A stretch of DNA of 64,000 nt. Origin: Amycolatopsis sp. WAC 01376. GTDB taxonomy: Bacteria > Actinomycetota > Actinomycetes > Mycobacteriales > Pseudonocardiaceae. The position numbers and the translations under genes are program-made. Location: positions 310,001-374,000 of the forward strand of contig NZ_QHKL01000002.1 in the NCBI RefSeq assembly GCF_003947415.1. The letters run 5' to 3'. Of the stretch, positions 31,160 to 40,272 are shown piece by piece. The notes below the pieces were generated by a model. That model made no database searches. It was not told where the DNA came from and saw only the letters and a program-made list of their open reading frames with translations. Within the stretch, counting starts at the first letter, position 1; each line of letters starts with the position of its first letter.

Positions 31160-32257
31160 ATGGACAACGAACGAAGAGGCGTGACGATCGGCGTACTGGG
31201 GGTGCTGATCGTCGGCGCGTCCGTGCCGGTGACGGGAATGCTCGACGGCTACCCGGTGATCACCGGACAGGCGCTGCGGTACGCGCTGGCGGGAATGCTC
31301 CTGCTGGCGTGGGCGCGGCTGAGCGGGCGTCCGCTGCCGTTGCCGGGGGCGCGCGACGTGCCGTCGCTGATCGCCCTCGCGGCGACCGGGATGATCGGGT
31401 TCCAGGCGTGCCTGCTGTACGCGCAGCGCTACGCCGAGCCGGGCCTGGTGGCGGCGTTCCTCGGCGGCACGCCGCTCGTGCTCGCGCTCGCCGGACCGCT
31501 GGCCAAGGGGAAACGGCCGTCGTGGGCGCCGGTGACCGGGGCGGTGCTCGCCGGGCTCGGGATCGCCGTGCTGTCCGGCGGGGGCGCGGCGCGCTGGCAA
31601 GGACTGGTGCTCGCGGCGCTGGCGATGGTGTGCGAAGCGCTGTTCACGCTGCTGGCCGTCGGCGTGCTCGAAAGGCTCGGGCCGTTGGCGACCGCTACCT
31701 GGGGGTGTTTCGCCGCGGGGATCGGCGGCGCCGTGGTCGGCACGATCGCCGACCCGTCCGGCGCCTGGGCGTGGCCGGACGGGCGTGAACTGATCGCGCT
31801 CGGCTATCTGACGGTCGTCGTCACGGCGATCGCGTTTCTTCTTTGGTACTCGGCGGTTTCGATGCTGGGCGCGGACCGGGCCGGGGTGCTGGTGGGGCTG
31901 ATGCCGGTCTCCGGGCTCGCCGTCTCGCTCTTGCTCGGCATGCAGGATTTCCGCTTCTCCCAAGTGATCGGGGTCGCGCTGGTGTCTTCAGGCGTCGTGA
32001 TCGGCCTGCGCCGCCGCAAGCTCGATGAGCCTGGCGCATTTGACGTCGAAGTGCTTCACGACGTCGCCGCCGATGATCGCGACCATGACCGCGCGCAGCG
32101 GCCCGCCGACGGTGACCTTCTGGACGAACTCCGTCCCGCCGTCGACCTCGGTCAGGCTCAGCACGAGATCCATGGCGCCGAGCGGAATGGGCTGGCGGAA
32201 GGCGATCTCGCGGTGCTCGGTCAGGGCCGTGATCGTGAAGGGCTCGGCGACCCGTGA
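31160..32257 (+). CDS. EamA/DMT-family permease with C-terminal read-through tail
   Basis: A drug/metabolite transporter with ten predicted helices in two EamA repeats (residues about 5-140 and 148-280); ALRYALAGMLLLAWARL and YLTVVVTAIAFLLWYSAVSMLGADRAG are typical. The homologous part ends near residue 285 (GVVIGLRRRK), where most family members stop, but the frame stays open 80 more codons across a gene on the other strand. Full length would be 365 residues. The extension is hydrophilic and probably non-functional, or a stop has been lost. Confidence 0.78.
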   Translation: MDNERRGVTIGVLGVLIVGASVPVTGMLDGYPVITGQALRYALAGMLLLAWARLSGRPLPLPGARDVPSLIALAATGMIGFQACLLYAQRYAEPGLVAAFLGGTPLVLALAGPLAKGKRPSWAPVTGAVLAGLGIAVLSGGGAARWQGLVLAALAMVCEALFTLLAVGVLERLGPLATATWGCFAAGIGGAVVGTIADPSGAWAWPDGRELIALGYLTVVVTAIAFLLWYSAVSMLGADRAGVLVGLMPVSGLAVSLLLGMQDFRFSQVIGVALVSSGVVIGLRRRKLDEPGAFDVEVLHDVAADDRDHDRAQRPADGDLLDELRPAVDLGQAQHEIHGAERNGLAEGDLAVLGQGRDREGLGDP

Positions 32258-32443
32258 GTGCACGCGGCCGCGGAAGCCGTTCGGTACGAGGAAACCGGTC
32301 GAGCCCACCTTGGCTGGACCGTGCAGTTCGACGCTGACGAGGTCGGGATCCCACTCGGGCCACCGGGCGAAATCGGCCAGTGGCGCCCAGAGCGCGGACG
32401 GCGGGCAGGGCAGGATTTCGCGGGAGGTTCTGGTCCAGGTCAT
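31988..32443 (-). CDS. SRPBCC family protein (START-like)
   Basis: A 151-residue helix-grip protein (REILPCPPSALWAPLADFARWPEWDPDLVSVELHG, then VHSRVAEPFTITALTEHREIAFRQP). Members bind hydrophobic ligands or act as cyclases or aromatases. It is divergent from a TetR gene, which probably regulates it. The 3' half, 270 bp, is overlapped by the extended permease frame on the other strand. Confidence 0.82.
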   Translation of the reverse strand: MTWTRTSREILPCPPSALWAPLADFARWPEWDPDLVSVELHGPAKVGSTGFLVPNGFRGRVHSRVAEPFTITALTEHREIAFRQPIPLGAMDLVLSLTEVDGGTEFVQKVTVGGPLRAVMVAIIGGDVVKHFDVKCARLIELAAAQADHDA

Positions 32444-32465
32444 ACCCGGACGATATACGGAACTG

Positions 32466-32482
32466 CCAGTCTCGTAAACTGG
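32466..32482. promoter_or_regulatory. Candidate TetR operator with embedded -10 element
   Basis: CCAGT and ACTGG (32466-32470, 32478-32482) form a dyad between the divergent SRPBCC and TetR genes. TAAACT (32475-32480) overlaps it and lies 7 nt before the TetR ATG, so binding would block a leaderless promoter. Confidence 0.45.
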
Positions 32483-32487
32483 GGTGC

Positions 32488-33069
32488 ATGGCGAGAGGCA
32501 GGCCGAGGGAAGAGGGCATCGACGACGCGGTCCGCGAGGCCGTGCGGGCGCTGCTGACCGAAACCGGTTACCAGCGCTGCACGATCGACGCGGTCGCGGC
32601 GCGGGCGGGGGTCGGCAAGGCGGCGGTGTACCGGCGATGGCGGTCGAAGGCGGAACTCGTGTTCGCCGCGGTGATCCATCCCGTCGAGCTCGAACCGCCG
32701 TCGGACACCGGTTCGCTGCGGGGCGACGTGGCGGCGGTCCTCGAAGTGATCCAGTCCTCTTTGGACGGTGCAGAACTGCGGCAGGCGCTGCCTTCGCTGC
32801 TCGCCGACGTCCGGGCGGATCCGGTGCTGGAAGCGCGGTTCGGTGAGGTGTTCCTCGGCCGCGAACGCGGATATCTGGTCCAGATGCTGGATCGGGCCGT
32901 CGCGAGAGGGGAACTCTCGCGACGGCCCGATCCGGCTCTCGTGCACGCGATCCTGCTCGGCCCGGTGCTGACGTGGCTGCACCTGTTCACCGAGACACCG
33001 CCTTCGGGTGGGCTGGCGGCTTCGCTCGCCTCACCGCTCCACGCGGCTGTGGTCGCTCTCGGTGCTTAG
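32488..33069 (+). CDS. TetR family transcriptional regulator
   Basis: A 193-residue TetR protein: N-terminal helix-turn-helix ([27 protein letters not shown], about 30-57) and an all-helical ligand domain of the TetR_C type ([25 protein letters not shown]). No ribosome site; the -10 placement suggests a leaderless mRNA. It likely represses itself and the divergent SRPBCC gene. Its stop overlaps fumC by 4 bp. Confidence 0.87.
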   Translation: MARGRPREEGIDDAVREAVRALLTETGYQRCTIDAVAARAGVGKAAVYRRWRSKAELVFAAVIHPVELEPPSDTGSLRGDVAAVLEVIQSSLDGAELRQALPSLLADVRADPVLEARFGEVFLGRERGYLVQMLDRAVARGELSRRPDPALVHAILLGPVLTWLHLFTETPPSGGLAASLASPLHAAVVALGA

Positions 33070-34463
33070 CGGCCTCCGCGCGCCATGCGGAGGACGTCGA
33101 GGGCTTCGTCCAGCTGGGCTTCGGTGAGCTTGCCGTTCGCGACGTGACCGCGTTCGATCACGACCTCGCGGATCGTCTTCAGCTCCTTGAGGGCCTGCTT
33201 CGCGATGGCCGCGGCCTCTTCGTAGCCGATGTAGGAGTTCAGCGGCGTCACGATCGACGGCGAACCCTCGGCGTACTCGCGCGCGCGGTCGGCGTTCACC
33301 GTCACGCCCGCGAACACCTTGTCCGCCAGCAGACGCGAGACCGCCGCGAGCAGCCGCGCCGATTCGAGCACGTTGCGTGCGATCACCGGCAGGTTCACGT
33401 TGAGCTGGAAGTTGCCTGCCGCGCCCGCGAAGGCCACCGCCGCGTCGTTCCCGATCACCTGGGCGACCACCTGCAGCGTCGCCTCCGGGATCACCGGGTT
33501 CACCTTGCCCGGCATGATCGACGAACCCGGCTGGAGATCCGGCAGCGCGAGTTCGGCGAGCCCGGTGCGCGGACCGGAACCCAGCCAGCGCAGGTCGTTC
33601 GCGATCTTGTTCAGCGACACCGCGACCGTGCGCAGATGCCCGGACGTCTCGACGACGCTGTCCTGCGTCGCCTGCGCCTCGAAGTGGTCGCGTGCCTCGG
33701 TAAGCGGAAGACCGGTCACCGAAGCCAGTTCCTGTGAGACGGCCCCGCCGAAACCCTCGGGCGCGTTCAGCCCGGAACCGACCGCGGTCCCGCCGATCGG
33801 CAGTTCACCGAGCCGCGGCAGACCCGACTTCAGCCGCTCGACCCCGAACCGGACCTGCGACGCCCACGCGCCCGCCTCCTGGCCGAAGGTGATCGGGACG
33901 GCGTCCATCAGATGCGTACGGCCGGACTTCACGATGTCCGCCCATTCGGCCGCCCGCGTCTCGATGGCGCCGGCCAGATACTCCAGAGCAGGGATCACGT
34001 CCGAGAGCACTGCTTCCGTCGCGGCGACGTGGATCGTCGTCGGGAAGGTGTCGTTGGAGGACTGCGAAGCGTTGACGTGGTCGTTCGGGTGCACGTCGCG
34101 GCCCAGCGCCTTCGACGCGAGCGTCGCGATGACCTCGTTGGCGTTCATGTTCGACGAGGTCCCGGAACCCGTCTGGAACACGTCGATCGGGAAGTGCGCG
34201 TCGTGCTTGCCCTCGGCGACCTCGGCGGCGGCCTTCGCGATGGCCTCGGCGACCTCGGCGTCCAGCACGCCGAGCCGCGCGTTGACCCGCGCCGCCGCGG
34301 CCTTGAGCAGGCCGAGCGCGCGGATCTGGGCGCGTTCCAGGCCCCGGCCGGAGATCGGGAAGTTCTCGACGGCGCGCTGCGTCTGCGCGCGGTAGAGGGC
34401 GTCGACGGGGACGCGCACCTCGCCCATGGTGTCGTGTTCGATCCGGTATTCCTGTTCAGCCAT
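33066..34463 (-). CDS. fumC: Fumarate hydratase, class II
   Basis: Converts fumarate and malate in the TCA cycle as a homotetramer. The 465-residue protein has [16 protein letters not shown] (about 96-111), the [11 protein letters not shown] stretch with a catalytic residue region, [10 protein letters not shown] and the superfamily signature [11 protein letters not shown] (about 317-327). Length and motifs are complete. Equivalent to Rv1098c; in M. tuberculosis glpX is adjacent, whereas here a reductase and a protease gene lie between. Confidence 0.96.
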   Translation of the reverse strand: MAEQEYRIEHDTMGEVRVPVDALYRAQTQRAVENFPISGRGLERAQIRALGLLKAAAARVNARLGVLDAEVAEAIAKAAAEVAEGKHDAHFPIDVFQTGSGTSSNMNANEVIATLASKALGRDVHPNDHVNASQSSNDTFPTTIHVAATEAVLSDVIPALEYLAGAIETRAAEWADIVKSGRTHLMDAVPITFGQEAGAWASQVRFGVERLKSGLPRLGELPIGGTAVGSGLNAPEGFGGAVSQELASVTGLPLTEARDHFEAQATQDSVVETSGHLRTVAVSLNKIANDLRWLGSGPRTGLAELALPDLQPGSSIMPGKVNPVIPEATLQVVAQVIGNDAAVAFAGAAGNFQLNVNLPVIARNVLESARLLAAVSRLLADKVFAGVTVNADRAREYAEGSPSIVTPLNSYIGYEEAAAIAKQALKELKTIREVVIERGHVANGKLTEAQLDEALDVLRMARGGR

Positions 34464-34576
34464 GCCTCAAGTTTCGCGCAGGGACCTCCGGCGCGCTCCG
34501 TGTCTTTCGGCACGCGAGGGCTAGGATCGAATGTGTTCTCGATCACGCCGCCCACCACCGGCCGGGAGAGTGCCGA

Positions 34577-35566
34577 ATGAGCGAGTCCGCTGGGGAAACG
34601 TCGTACGACCTCGTCATCATCGGGGCCGGTCCGACGGGTCTGTTCGCCGCCTACTACGCGGGATTCCGCGGCCTTTCGACGGCCGTCGTGGATTCACTGC
34701 CGGAGGCCGGTGGCCAGGTCACCGCGATGTATCCCGAAAAGATGATCTACGACGTCGGCGGGTTCGCCGAGGTCCGTGGCCGCGATCTGGTGCAGGGCCT
34801 GCTCGAACAGGCGGCGCCGTTCAAACCCGCGTATCTGCTCGGACGCAAGGCCGAAAAACTAGAAAGCGTCGAAGGCGGCGTCACCACCGCACTCGACGGC
34901 GGGCAGCTCCTGCGCGCCGGCGCGGTGCTGATCACCGCCGGGATCGGCGAGTTCACCCCGCGGCCGCTGCCCGCCGGTGACGGCTGGCTCGGGCGCGGCA
35001 TGGTCCATTTCGTGCCCTCGTTGAAGGCGCACGAAGGACAGCACGTGGTCGTCGTCGGCGGCGGGGACTCGGCGTTCGACTGGGTACTCGCGCTGCACCC
35101 GGTCGCCGCGAACGTCACCCTCGTGCACCGGCGCGCGAAATTCCGCGCGGCCGAGTCGATCGTGCGGCAGGCACGGGAACTCGGCGTGCGGATCATCACC
35201 GACGCCGAGGTCACCCGGTTCCTCGACCGCGACGGAGCGCTTGCGGAGGTCGAGGTCCAGGTCAAGGGTTCGGAGCCCGAGGTGCTGCGCGCCGACACGG
35301 TCGTCGCCGCGCTCGGTTTCACCGCGGACCTCGGGCCGATCGAAAGCTGGGGACTCCAGATCGACCACCGCGCGATCGCCGTCGACTCGACCATGGCGAC
35401 CCCGCGGGAGCGCGTCTACGCCGCGGGCGACGTCGCGGCGTATCCGGGGAAGGTGAAACTGATCGCGACCGGGTTCGGGGAAGCGGCGACGGCGGTGAAC
35501 AACATCGCGGTCATGCTGGACCCGGACGCGCATCTGTTCCCTGGGCACTCCAGTAACGCGGAGTAG
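34577..35566 (+). CDS. Ferredoxin--NADP(+) reductase, thioredoxin-reductase-like type
   Basis: A 329-residue flavoprotein with an N-terminal FAD dinucleotide fold (DLVIIGAGPTGLFAAYYAGFRGL), a central NADPH fold (VVVVGGGDSAFDWVLAL, about 158-174) and the C-terminal FAD-contact YAAGDVAAYPGKVKLIATGFGEAA. It lacks the CxxC of thioredoxin reductase, which together with the length points to the YumC-type FNR that reduces ferredoxin with NADPH. Ends 6 bp before a 53-nt palindrome. Confidence 0.87.
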   Translation: MSESAGETSYDLVIIGAGPTGLFAAYYAGFRGLSTAVVDSLPEAGGQVTAMYPEKMIYDVGGFAEVRGRDLVQGLLEQAAPFKPAYLLGRKAEKLESVEGGVTTALDGGQLLRAGAVLITAGIGEFTPRPLPAGDGWLGRGMVHFVPSLKAHEGQHVVVVGGGDSAFDWVLALHPVAANVTLVHRRAKFRAAESIVRQARELGVRIITDAEVTRFLDRDGALAEVEVQVKGSEPEVLRADTVVAALGFTADLGPIESWGLQIDHRAIAVDSTMATPRERVYAAGDVAAYPGKVKLIATGFGEAATAVNNIAVMLDPDAHLFPGHSSNAE

Positions 35567-35571
35567 CGCGC

Positions 35572-35624
35572 GCTAGGAAAGGCTCTTTCCTTGCAAATTT
35601 TGCAAGGAAAGAGCCTTTCATTGC
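35572..35624. repeat. 53-nt palindrome, copy 3 (convergent 3' ends)
   Basis: Same length and core (CTTGCAAATTTTGCAAG) as copy 1, with two mismatched pairs near the outer end. Inner arm GGCTCTTTC pairs with GAAAGAGCC, a compensated change relative to copy 1. It lies between the stops of the reductase and the convergent protease gene. Confidence 0.87.
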
Positions 35625-35627
35625 ACT

Positions 35628-36407
35628 TCAGGCAGGCGGAGCAGGCGTAGGCGGAGCGATCTTCTCCGCGATCCACTGCGCGTAGGCCACCACCGAAGTC
35701 GCGATCGACGGCGAGGTCGCGCACACCGGGTCGGCGTTCCCCGGACGGCTGATCGTGCCCAGCAGGACCCACTTTTCGTCGACCTTGGCGATCTCCGGCC
35801 CGCCGGAATCCCCGTAGCACGAGCCCGAATTCCCGCCGGGGTTGTCGGTGCACAGCTCGACGGCGCCGTCGAACTTCGCGGTGCAGCGCACCCCTTCGAC
35901 GATCTTCGTGTCCAGCTGCTGCAGTTTCGCCGGTCCTTTGCCGCAACCCGAAGCCGGGCACGTCTGCCCCCAGCCGAGCAGCCGCGTCGGCGTCCCCGGC
36001 GCCACGACGGCCCCGATCGTGATCGGCGCCGTCTTCACCGGGGCGGCCAGCCGCACCAGGGCGAGATCGCCGCCGGCGTGCTCGGGCGCGGGGTTGTAGG
36101 ACGGGTTCACGACGATCTCGGCGGGCTTCGCGATTTCGCCGCCCTGGGTGTTGTCGTTGCTGCCGATCCGCGCGCTCAGGTTCGCCGGGTTCTTGCCCTC
36201 GACGCAGTGCCCGGCCGTCACCAGCCAGTCCGCCGCGATCAACGCCCCGGCGCAGAAGATCTTGCCGGAGGCCGAATGCAGGGAAGCGATGAACGGATAC
36301 GGCTCGTCGGCCTCTCTGCCGCCGACGAGGTCGCCCGCGCCCGTGGCCTGTCCGACCGGCGTGAGGACCATCGCCGCCAGCAGGACCACGAGCACGCGCT
36401 TCAGCAC
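35628..36407 (-). CDS. Secreted trypsin-like serine protease (S1A)
   Basis: A 259-residue exported protease: signal peptide (1-24), then the VGGREADEPYPFIASL start typical of the mature chain, catalytic His67 (TAGHC), Asp114 (GGDLALV) and Ser201 (CYGDSGGPE). Asp195, six residues before the Ser, and the cysteines support a trypsin-like fold, so cleavage after Lys or Arg is likely. GTG start with AAGGAG. Only 9 bp after glpX, so possibly co-transcribed with it. Confidence 0.9.
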   Translation of the reverse strand: MLKRVLVVLLAAMVLTPVGQATGAGDLVGGREADEPYPFIASLHSASGKIFCAGALIAADWLVTAGHCVEGKNPANLSARIGSNDNTQGGEIAKPAEIVVNPSYNPAPEHAGGDLALVRLAAPVKTAPITIGAVVAPGTPTRLLGWGQTCPASGCGKGPAKLQQLDTKIVEGVRCTAKFDGAVELCTDNPGGNSGSCYGDSGGPEIAKVDEKWVLLGTISRPGNADPVCATSPSIATSVVAYAQWIAEKIAPPTPAPPA

Positions 36408-36416
36408 GGATTCTCC

Positions 36417-37487
36417 TTAGGGGAGCGGGGGAACGACGTCCTCGTCGAGAAAGTCGTCGAGGTGACCGTCGAAGTTGACGGAGGAGTACGAACGCAGCTT
36501 GGTCAGCCGGTGGTAGCCGTCGATCATCCGGACCGTGCCGGACTTCGAGCGCATCACGATCGACTGGGTGGTCGCGCCGCCCGCGCGGTAGTGCACGCCG
36601 CGCAGCAGGTCGCCGTCGGTGACGCCGGTGGCGCAGAAGAACACGTTGTCGCCGCGGACGAGGTCGTCGTTGCCGAGCACACGGTCGAGGTCGTGGCCCG
36701 CGGCCAGCGCCTTCTCGCGCTCCGCGTCGTCCTTCGGCCACAGGCGGCCCTGCAGTTCGCCGCCGAGGCACTTCATCGCGCAGGCCGCGATGATGCCTTC
36801 GGGGGTGCCGCCGATGCCGAGCAGCATGTCGACGCCGGTGCTCGGCCGGGCCGCGGCGATCGCGCCGGCGACGTCGCCGTCGGAGATGAACCGGATCCGG
36901 GCGCCCGCCTCGCGGACCTCTTGGATCAGCTTTTCGTGGCGCGGCCGGTCGAGGATGCACACGGTGACGTCGGAGACGCTGGAGTTCTTGGCCTTCGCGA
37001 CCCGGCGGATGTTCTCCGCGACCGGGGCGGCCAGGTCGACCTTGCCCGCGGCGTCGGGGCCGACGGCGAGCTTCTCCATGTAGAACACCGCGGACGGGTC
37101 GAACATCGCGCCGCGTTCGGCGACCGCGAGCACGGCCAGCGCGTTCGGCATGCCCTTGGCCATCAGGGTCGTGCCGTCGACCGGGTCGACCGCGACGTCG
37201 CAGTCGGGCCCGTCGCCGTTGCCGACCTCTTCCCCGTTGAACAGCATCGGGGCTTCGTCCTTCTCGCCCTCGCCGATGACGACGACACCGCGCATCGACA
37301 CGGTCGAGACCAGCTGGCGCATCGCGTCCACGGCGGCACCGTCCCCGCCGATCTTGTCCCCGCGCCCCACCCAGCGGCCCGCGGCCATCGCGGCGGCTTC
37401 GGTCACTCGGACCAGTTCCATCGCGAGGTTGCGGTCGGGCGCTTCAGGGCGTCGAGAAGAGCTGGCGGACGAGGTGGGGGTGGGCAT
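36417..37487 (-). CDS. glpX: Fructose-1,6-bisphosphatase, class II
   Basis: Gluconeogenic phosphatase, the main FBPase of actinomycetes. The 356-residue protein has the metal-site motifs [11 protein letters not shown] (about 73-83) and [16 protein letters not shown] (about 97-112) and SDGDVAGAI later. Length is usual plus a short Ser/Pro-rich N terminus. Equivalent to Rv1099c. GGAGGC precedes the ATG. Confidence 0.95.
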   Translation of the reverse strand: MPTPTSSASSSRRPEAPDRNLAMELVRVTEAAAMAAGRWVGRGDKIGGDGAAVDAMRQLVSTVSMRGVVVIGEGEKDEAPMLFNGEEVGNGDGPDCDVAVDPVDGTTLMAKGMPNALAVLAVAERGAMFDPSAVFYMEKLAVGPDAAGKVDLAAPVAENIRRVAKAKNSSVSDVTVCILDRPRHEKLIQEVREAGARIRFISDGDVAGAIAAARPSTGVDMLLGIGGTPEGIIAACAMKCLGGELQGRLWPKDDAEREKALAAGHDLDRVLGNDDLVRGDNVFFCATGVTDGDLLRGVHYRAGGATTQSIVMRSKSGTVRMIDGYHRLTKLRSYSSVNFDGHLDDFLDEDVVPPLP

Positions 37488-37571
37488 GAGGCCTCCCGGG
37501 TCAGGAACTCGGCGGGGTCACAGTCTCTCAGATACCCACGGCGGTTCGGTGGCGCAGGAGCATGGTGAACG

Positions 37572-37793
37572 TCACTGACCGTTGCCGGTCTCGTCCTCGA
37601 CGGAGGACAGCGCCGCCTCGATCCGCTCACGCGCGCCCTCGAGGTGGTGCTCGCAGACTTTCGCCAGCTGCTCGCCCTTCTCCCACAGGGCGAGCGACTG
37701 TTCCAGGGACAACCCGCCCGCTTCGAGCTCGCGGACGACCTCCACCAGCCTGTCGCGGGCCTGTTCGTAGCCGAGTTCGGCGGTCTCGCTCAC
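37572..37793 (-). CDS. xseB: Exodeoxyribonuclease VII small subunit
   Basis: A 73-residue helical protein ([38 protein letters not shown]) that forms a coiled-coil partner of XseA in exonuclease VII. GTG 37793 follows GGAAG and overlaps the stop of the upstream small gene, giving a coupled xseA-orf-xseB operon. Confidence 0.93.
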   Translation of the reverse strand: MSETAELGYEQARDRLVEVVRELEAGGLSLEQSLALWEKGEQLAKVCEHHLEGARERIEAALSSVEDETGNGQ

Positions 37794-38191
37794 GCTGTGC
37801 TTCCTTCTACCGGACGTCGGTGCTTGCCGATACCCGCGCACACTACCGCGCCGGCCATGGCGTTGTCGTAACCCACGAAGGCGAGAGCGAACTCCTGGCC
37901 GTCACCCTCCGCGATCGCCGAGACGAGGTTCTCCTGAGCCCGCGCCACCCGTTTGCGATGCATGGTGCCGTCCGCGAACCACCATCGGGTGCCGACGTGC
38001 TCGGCCGTCGCTTCGGAGAGTTTGCGCAGCTGGGCGTCGAGGCCACGTTTCGTGGAGAACTCGCAGCCTGCGAGCAGCACCGTCCAGCACTCGGCGGCGG
38101 CACGGTCGGTCAGCCACGCGTTGCGTAGTACCTCTGGCGCGTCCGCGCGCTTCGCGGCGTCGATGGTCAAAGGCAGGAAACTCGCCGTCAA
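37790..38191 (-). CDS. Protein of unknown function encoded between xseA and xseB
   Basis: A 133-residue protein starting [20 protein letters not shown], translated from a TTG that overlaps the xseA stop (TTGA) with GGAGGAG upstream; its own stop overlaps the xseB GTG. It has no membrane segment or signal peptide; the central [20 protein letters not shown] and the later [20 protein letters not shown] look helical. Tight coupling on both sides suggests a link to exonuclease VII, but no family is recognised and mycobacterial xseA-xseB lacks it. Confidence 0.7.
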   Translation of the reverse strand: MTASFLPLTIDAAKRADAPEVLRNAWLTDRAAAECWTVLLAGCEFSTKRGLDAQLRKLSEATAEHVGTRWWFADGTMHRKRVARAQENLVSAIAEGDGQEFALAFVGYDNAMAGAVVCAGIGKHRRPVEGSTA

Positions 38192-39453
38192 CGCTCCTCC
38201 TCCGGCACGCCCGAGACGACGGCGCCGAGCGCGCCGTCGACCACGCGGACGCGCAGTTTCGCGCCGTCCGCGACTTCGGAGACGGACCGGAGTACCTGGA
38301 GGTTGCCTTGCTCGTCGGTGTACTGCACCACGGCGTAGCCGCGTTCGAGGGTCGCCGCCGGGCCGAGCGCGGTCAGCCGCGCGCGGGCGCTGGCGATTTC
38401 GGCCTGGTCCTTGGCGAGCAGGGTGAGCATCGCGCGGCGGCCGCGTTCGCGGTGGATCTCGACGTCGTCCGAGCGCCGCTGGATCGGGCCGAGCGGATCG
38501 GCGAGCACGGGACGGCTTCGCATCTGGGTCAGCAGCCTGACCTGGGTGTCCACCCAGCCGTGCAGGGCGCGACGGCCGCGATCGCGCATCTGGTGGACGC
38601 GCTGGGTCTCCTCGCGGACGTCGGGCACGATCCGCTTGCTGGCGTCGGTCGGCGTCGAGCAGCGGAGATCGGCGACGTGGTCGAGCAGCGGGGTGTCGGG
38701 TTCGTGCCCGATGGCACTGACCACCGGGGTCCCGGCGGCGGACACGGCGCGGCACAGCGCCTCGTCGGAGAACGGCAGCAGGTCTTCCACGCTGCCGCCG
38801 CCCCGCGCGATGACGATGACGTCGATGTCCGGGTCACGGTCCAGTTTGGACAGTGCCTGGAGGATCTGCGGGACCGCGAGCGAACCCTGCACGGCGGTGT
38901 TGATCACCTTGAACGCGACATGCGGCCAGCGGGACTGCGCGTTCACCAGCACGTCACGTTCGGCGGCGGACGCGCGGCCGGTGATCAGGCCGATTCCCTT
39001 GGGCAGGAACGGGATCTTGCGTTTGCGCTCCGGCGCGAACAGGCCTTCGGCGGCCAGCAGCCGCCGCAGCCGCTCGATCCGCGCGAGCAGCTCGCCGATG
39101 CCGACCGCGCGGATCTCGTTGGCGCGCAGGCTCAGCGAACCGCGGTTCATGAAGAACGTCGGCTTCGCGTGCACCACGACGCTCGCGCCCTCGCGCAACG
39201 GCGGTTCGATCGTGCGCAGCAGGCCCATCGGGCAGGTCACCGACATCGAGACGTCCGCCGACGGGTCGCGCAGCGTCAGGAACGCGGTGTTGGTGCCCTG
39301 GCGGGCCGAGATCTGCGTGACCTGGCCCTCGACCCAGACCGCGCCGAGCCGGTTGATCCACTCGCCGACCTTGCGGGCGACCGTGCGGACCGGCCACGGG
39401 TTCTCGGCGGTGGTGGACGGACCGGCCTGAGCGGCGGCGGGCTCGGCGCTCAC
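38188..39453 (-). CDS. xseA: Exodeoxyribonuclease VII large subunit
   Basis: A 421-residue nuclease: N-terminal OB fold (WPVRTVARKVGEWINRLGAVWVEGQVTQI), the catalytic core with GIGLITGRASAAERDVL, DVIVIARGGGSVEDLLPFSDE and AIGHEPDTPLLDHVADLR, then a long coiled coil and a short C-terminal beta hairpin. Degrades single-stranded DNA with XseB. GTG 39453 overlaps the stop of the upstream gene (GTGA). Confidence 0.95.
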   Translation of the reverse strand: MSAEPAAAQAGPSTTAENPWPVRTVARKVGEWINRLGAVWVEGQVTQISARQGTNTAFLTLRDPSADVSMSVTCPMGLLRTIEPPLREGASVVVHAKPTFFMNRGSLSLRANEIRAVGIGELLARIERLRRLLAAEGLFAPERKRKIPFLPKGIGLITGRASAAERDVLVNAQSRWPHVAFKVINTAVQGSLAVPQILQALSKLDRDPDIDVIVIARGGGSVEDLLPFSDEALCRAVSAAGTPVVSAIGHEPDTPLLDHVADLRCSTPTDASKRIVPDVREETQRVHQMRDRGRRALHGWVDTQVRLLTQMRSRPVLADPLGPIQRRSDDVEIHRERGRRAMLTLLAKDQAEIASARARLTALGPAATLERGYAVVQYTDEQGNLQVLRSVSEVADGAKLRVRVVDGALGAVVSGVPEEER

Positions 39454-40121
39454 TGGCCTTCCGCGCTGTCGCCGTCGCTCTCGGCCTTCTTCACGTTCCC
39501 GATACGGCGCGCGAGCATGCCGACGAACGACGGCCTGTCGGCGTTCGCGCGTTCGTAGGTCAGGAGTTCCTCCAGCTGCGCGAGGTCGAACCGGCGCAGG
39601 CGGGCGCGCAACTGCGGCAGGGTGAGCGTGTCGTAGTCGTCCAGCCCGGCGGGATTCGCGTCGACGAGTGCCGCGGAACTGTCGAACTCGCCGTCGGCGT
39701 GCTCCTCGGCGAGCGCGCGCTCCTCCTCGGCCCACGGATCCTCCGTGAGCGCTTCGAGGTCGGGGAGGTGGCCGTTGCTCTCGGCGCGCGGTTGGGGAAC
39801 CTCGGGATTTTCGGTGTCTTCCCGCAGCGGGATGAGGCACGAGTCGCGTTCGTAGCGGCGTTCGCCGACGTCGGGCGGGAGATCCTCGTCGAAGGTGGCC
39901 CAGCTGGGGGTGTCCTCGACCGGGCGGAGGACGGACAACGCGTCGTCGCCCTTGATCGCGAGTTCGGTGACGTGCTGCTGCACGCGCATGGAGAACTGGA
40001 GCACCTGGCTGACCACCGTGACGGGGAGTCCGGTGAGCTGCTTGGGGAGTTCGCGAACCCGCTCGGCGGTGGTGACGGCGAGGCCCGCGGCGACCCGGAG
40101 GGGGAGCGGGAGAGGCTTCAT
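39450..40121 (-). CDS. Lipid droplet-associated protein (Rv1109c family)
   Basis: A 223-residue protein. The N-terminal 80 residues (PLPLRVAAGLAVTTAERVRELPKQLTGLPVTVVSQVLQFSM) form amphipathic helices matching the actinobacterial lipid-droplet-associated family; an acidic, disordered middle and a C-terminal helical segment (LPQLRARLRRFDLAQLEELLTYERANADRP) follow. The latter resembles short motifs seen in other actinobacterial lipid-droplet proteins. First gene of the coupled xseA operon. Exact role not established. Confidence 0.8.
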   Translation of the reverse strand: MKPLPLPLRVAAGLAVTTAERVRELPKQLTGLPVTVVSQVLQFSMRVQQHVTELAIKGDDALSVLRPVEDTPSWATFDEDLPPDVGERRYERDSCLIPLREDTENPEVPQPRAESNGHLPDLEALTEDPWAEEERALAEEHADGEFDSSAALVDANPAGLDDYDTLTLPQLRARLRRFDLAQLEELLTYERANADRPSFVGMLARRIGNVKKAESDGDSAEGQ

Positions 40122-40260
40122 GTGTCCAGCCTGCCGTATTCGAGCCATCCTGCCCAACCGAACGGGTGGGTCGGCTCACCCGACGTGACTCCACGCACAT
40201 CCTTTCGAGGGGTTCCCTGGTCACCTGAACGTGAGTGCGAGGAGCCCCCAGGGCAGCCCG

Positions 40261-40266
40261 TACCCT
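40261..40266 (+). promoter_or_regulatory. Candidate -10 element for a leaderless ispH mRNA
   Basis: TACCCT ends 6 nt before the ATG at 40273 with no ribosome site between, consistent with transcription starting at the A of ATG. Confidence 0.45.
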
Positions 40267-40272
40267 GGGGGC

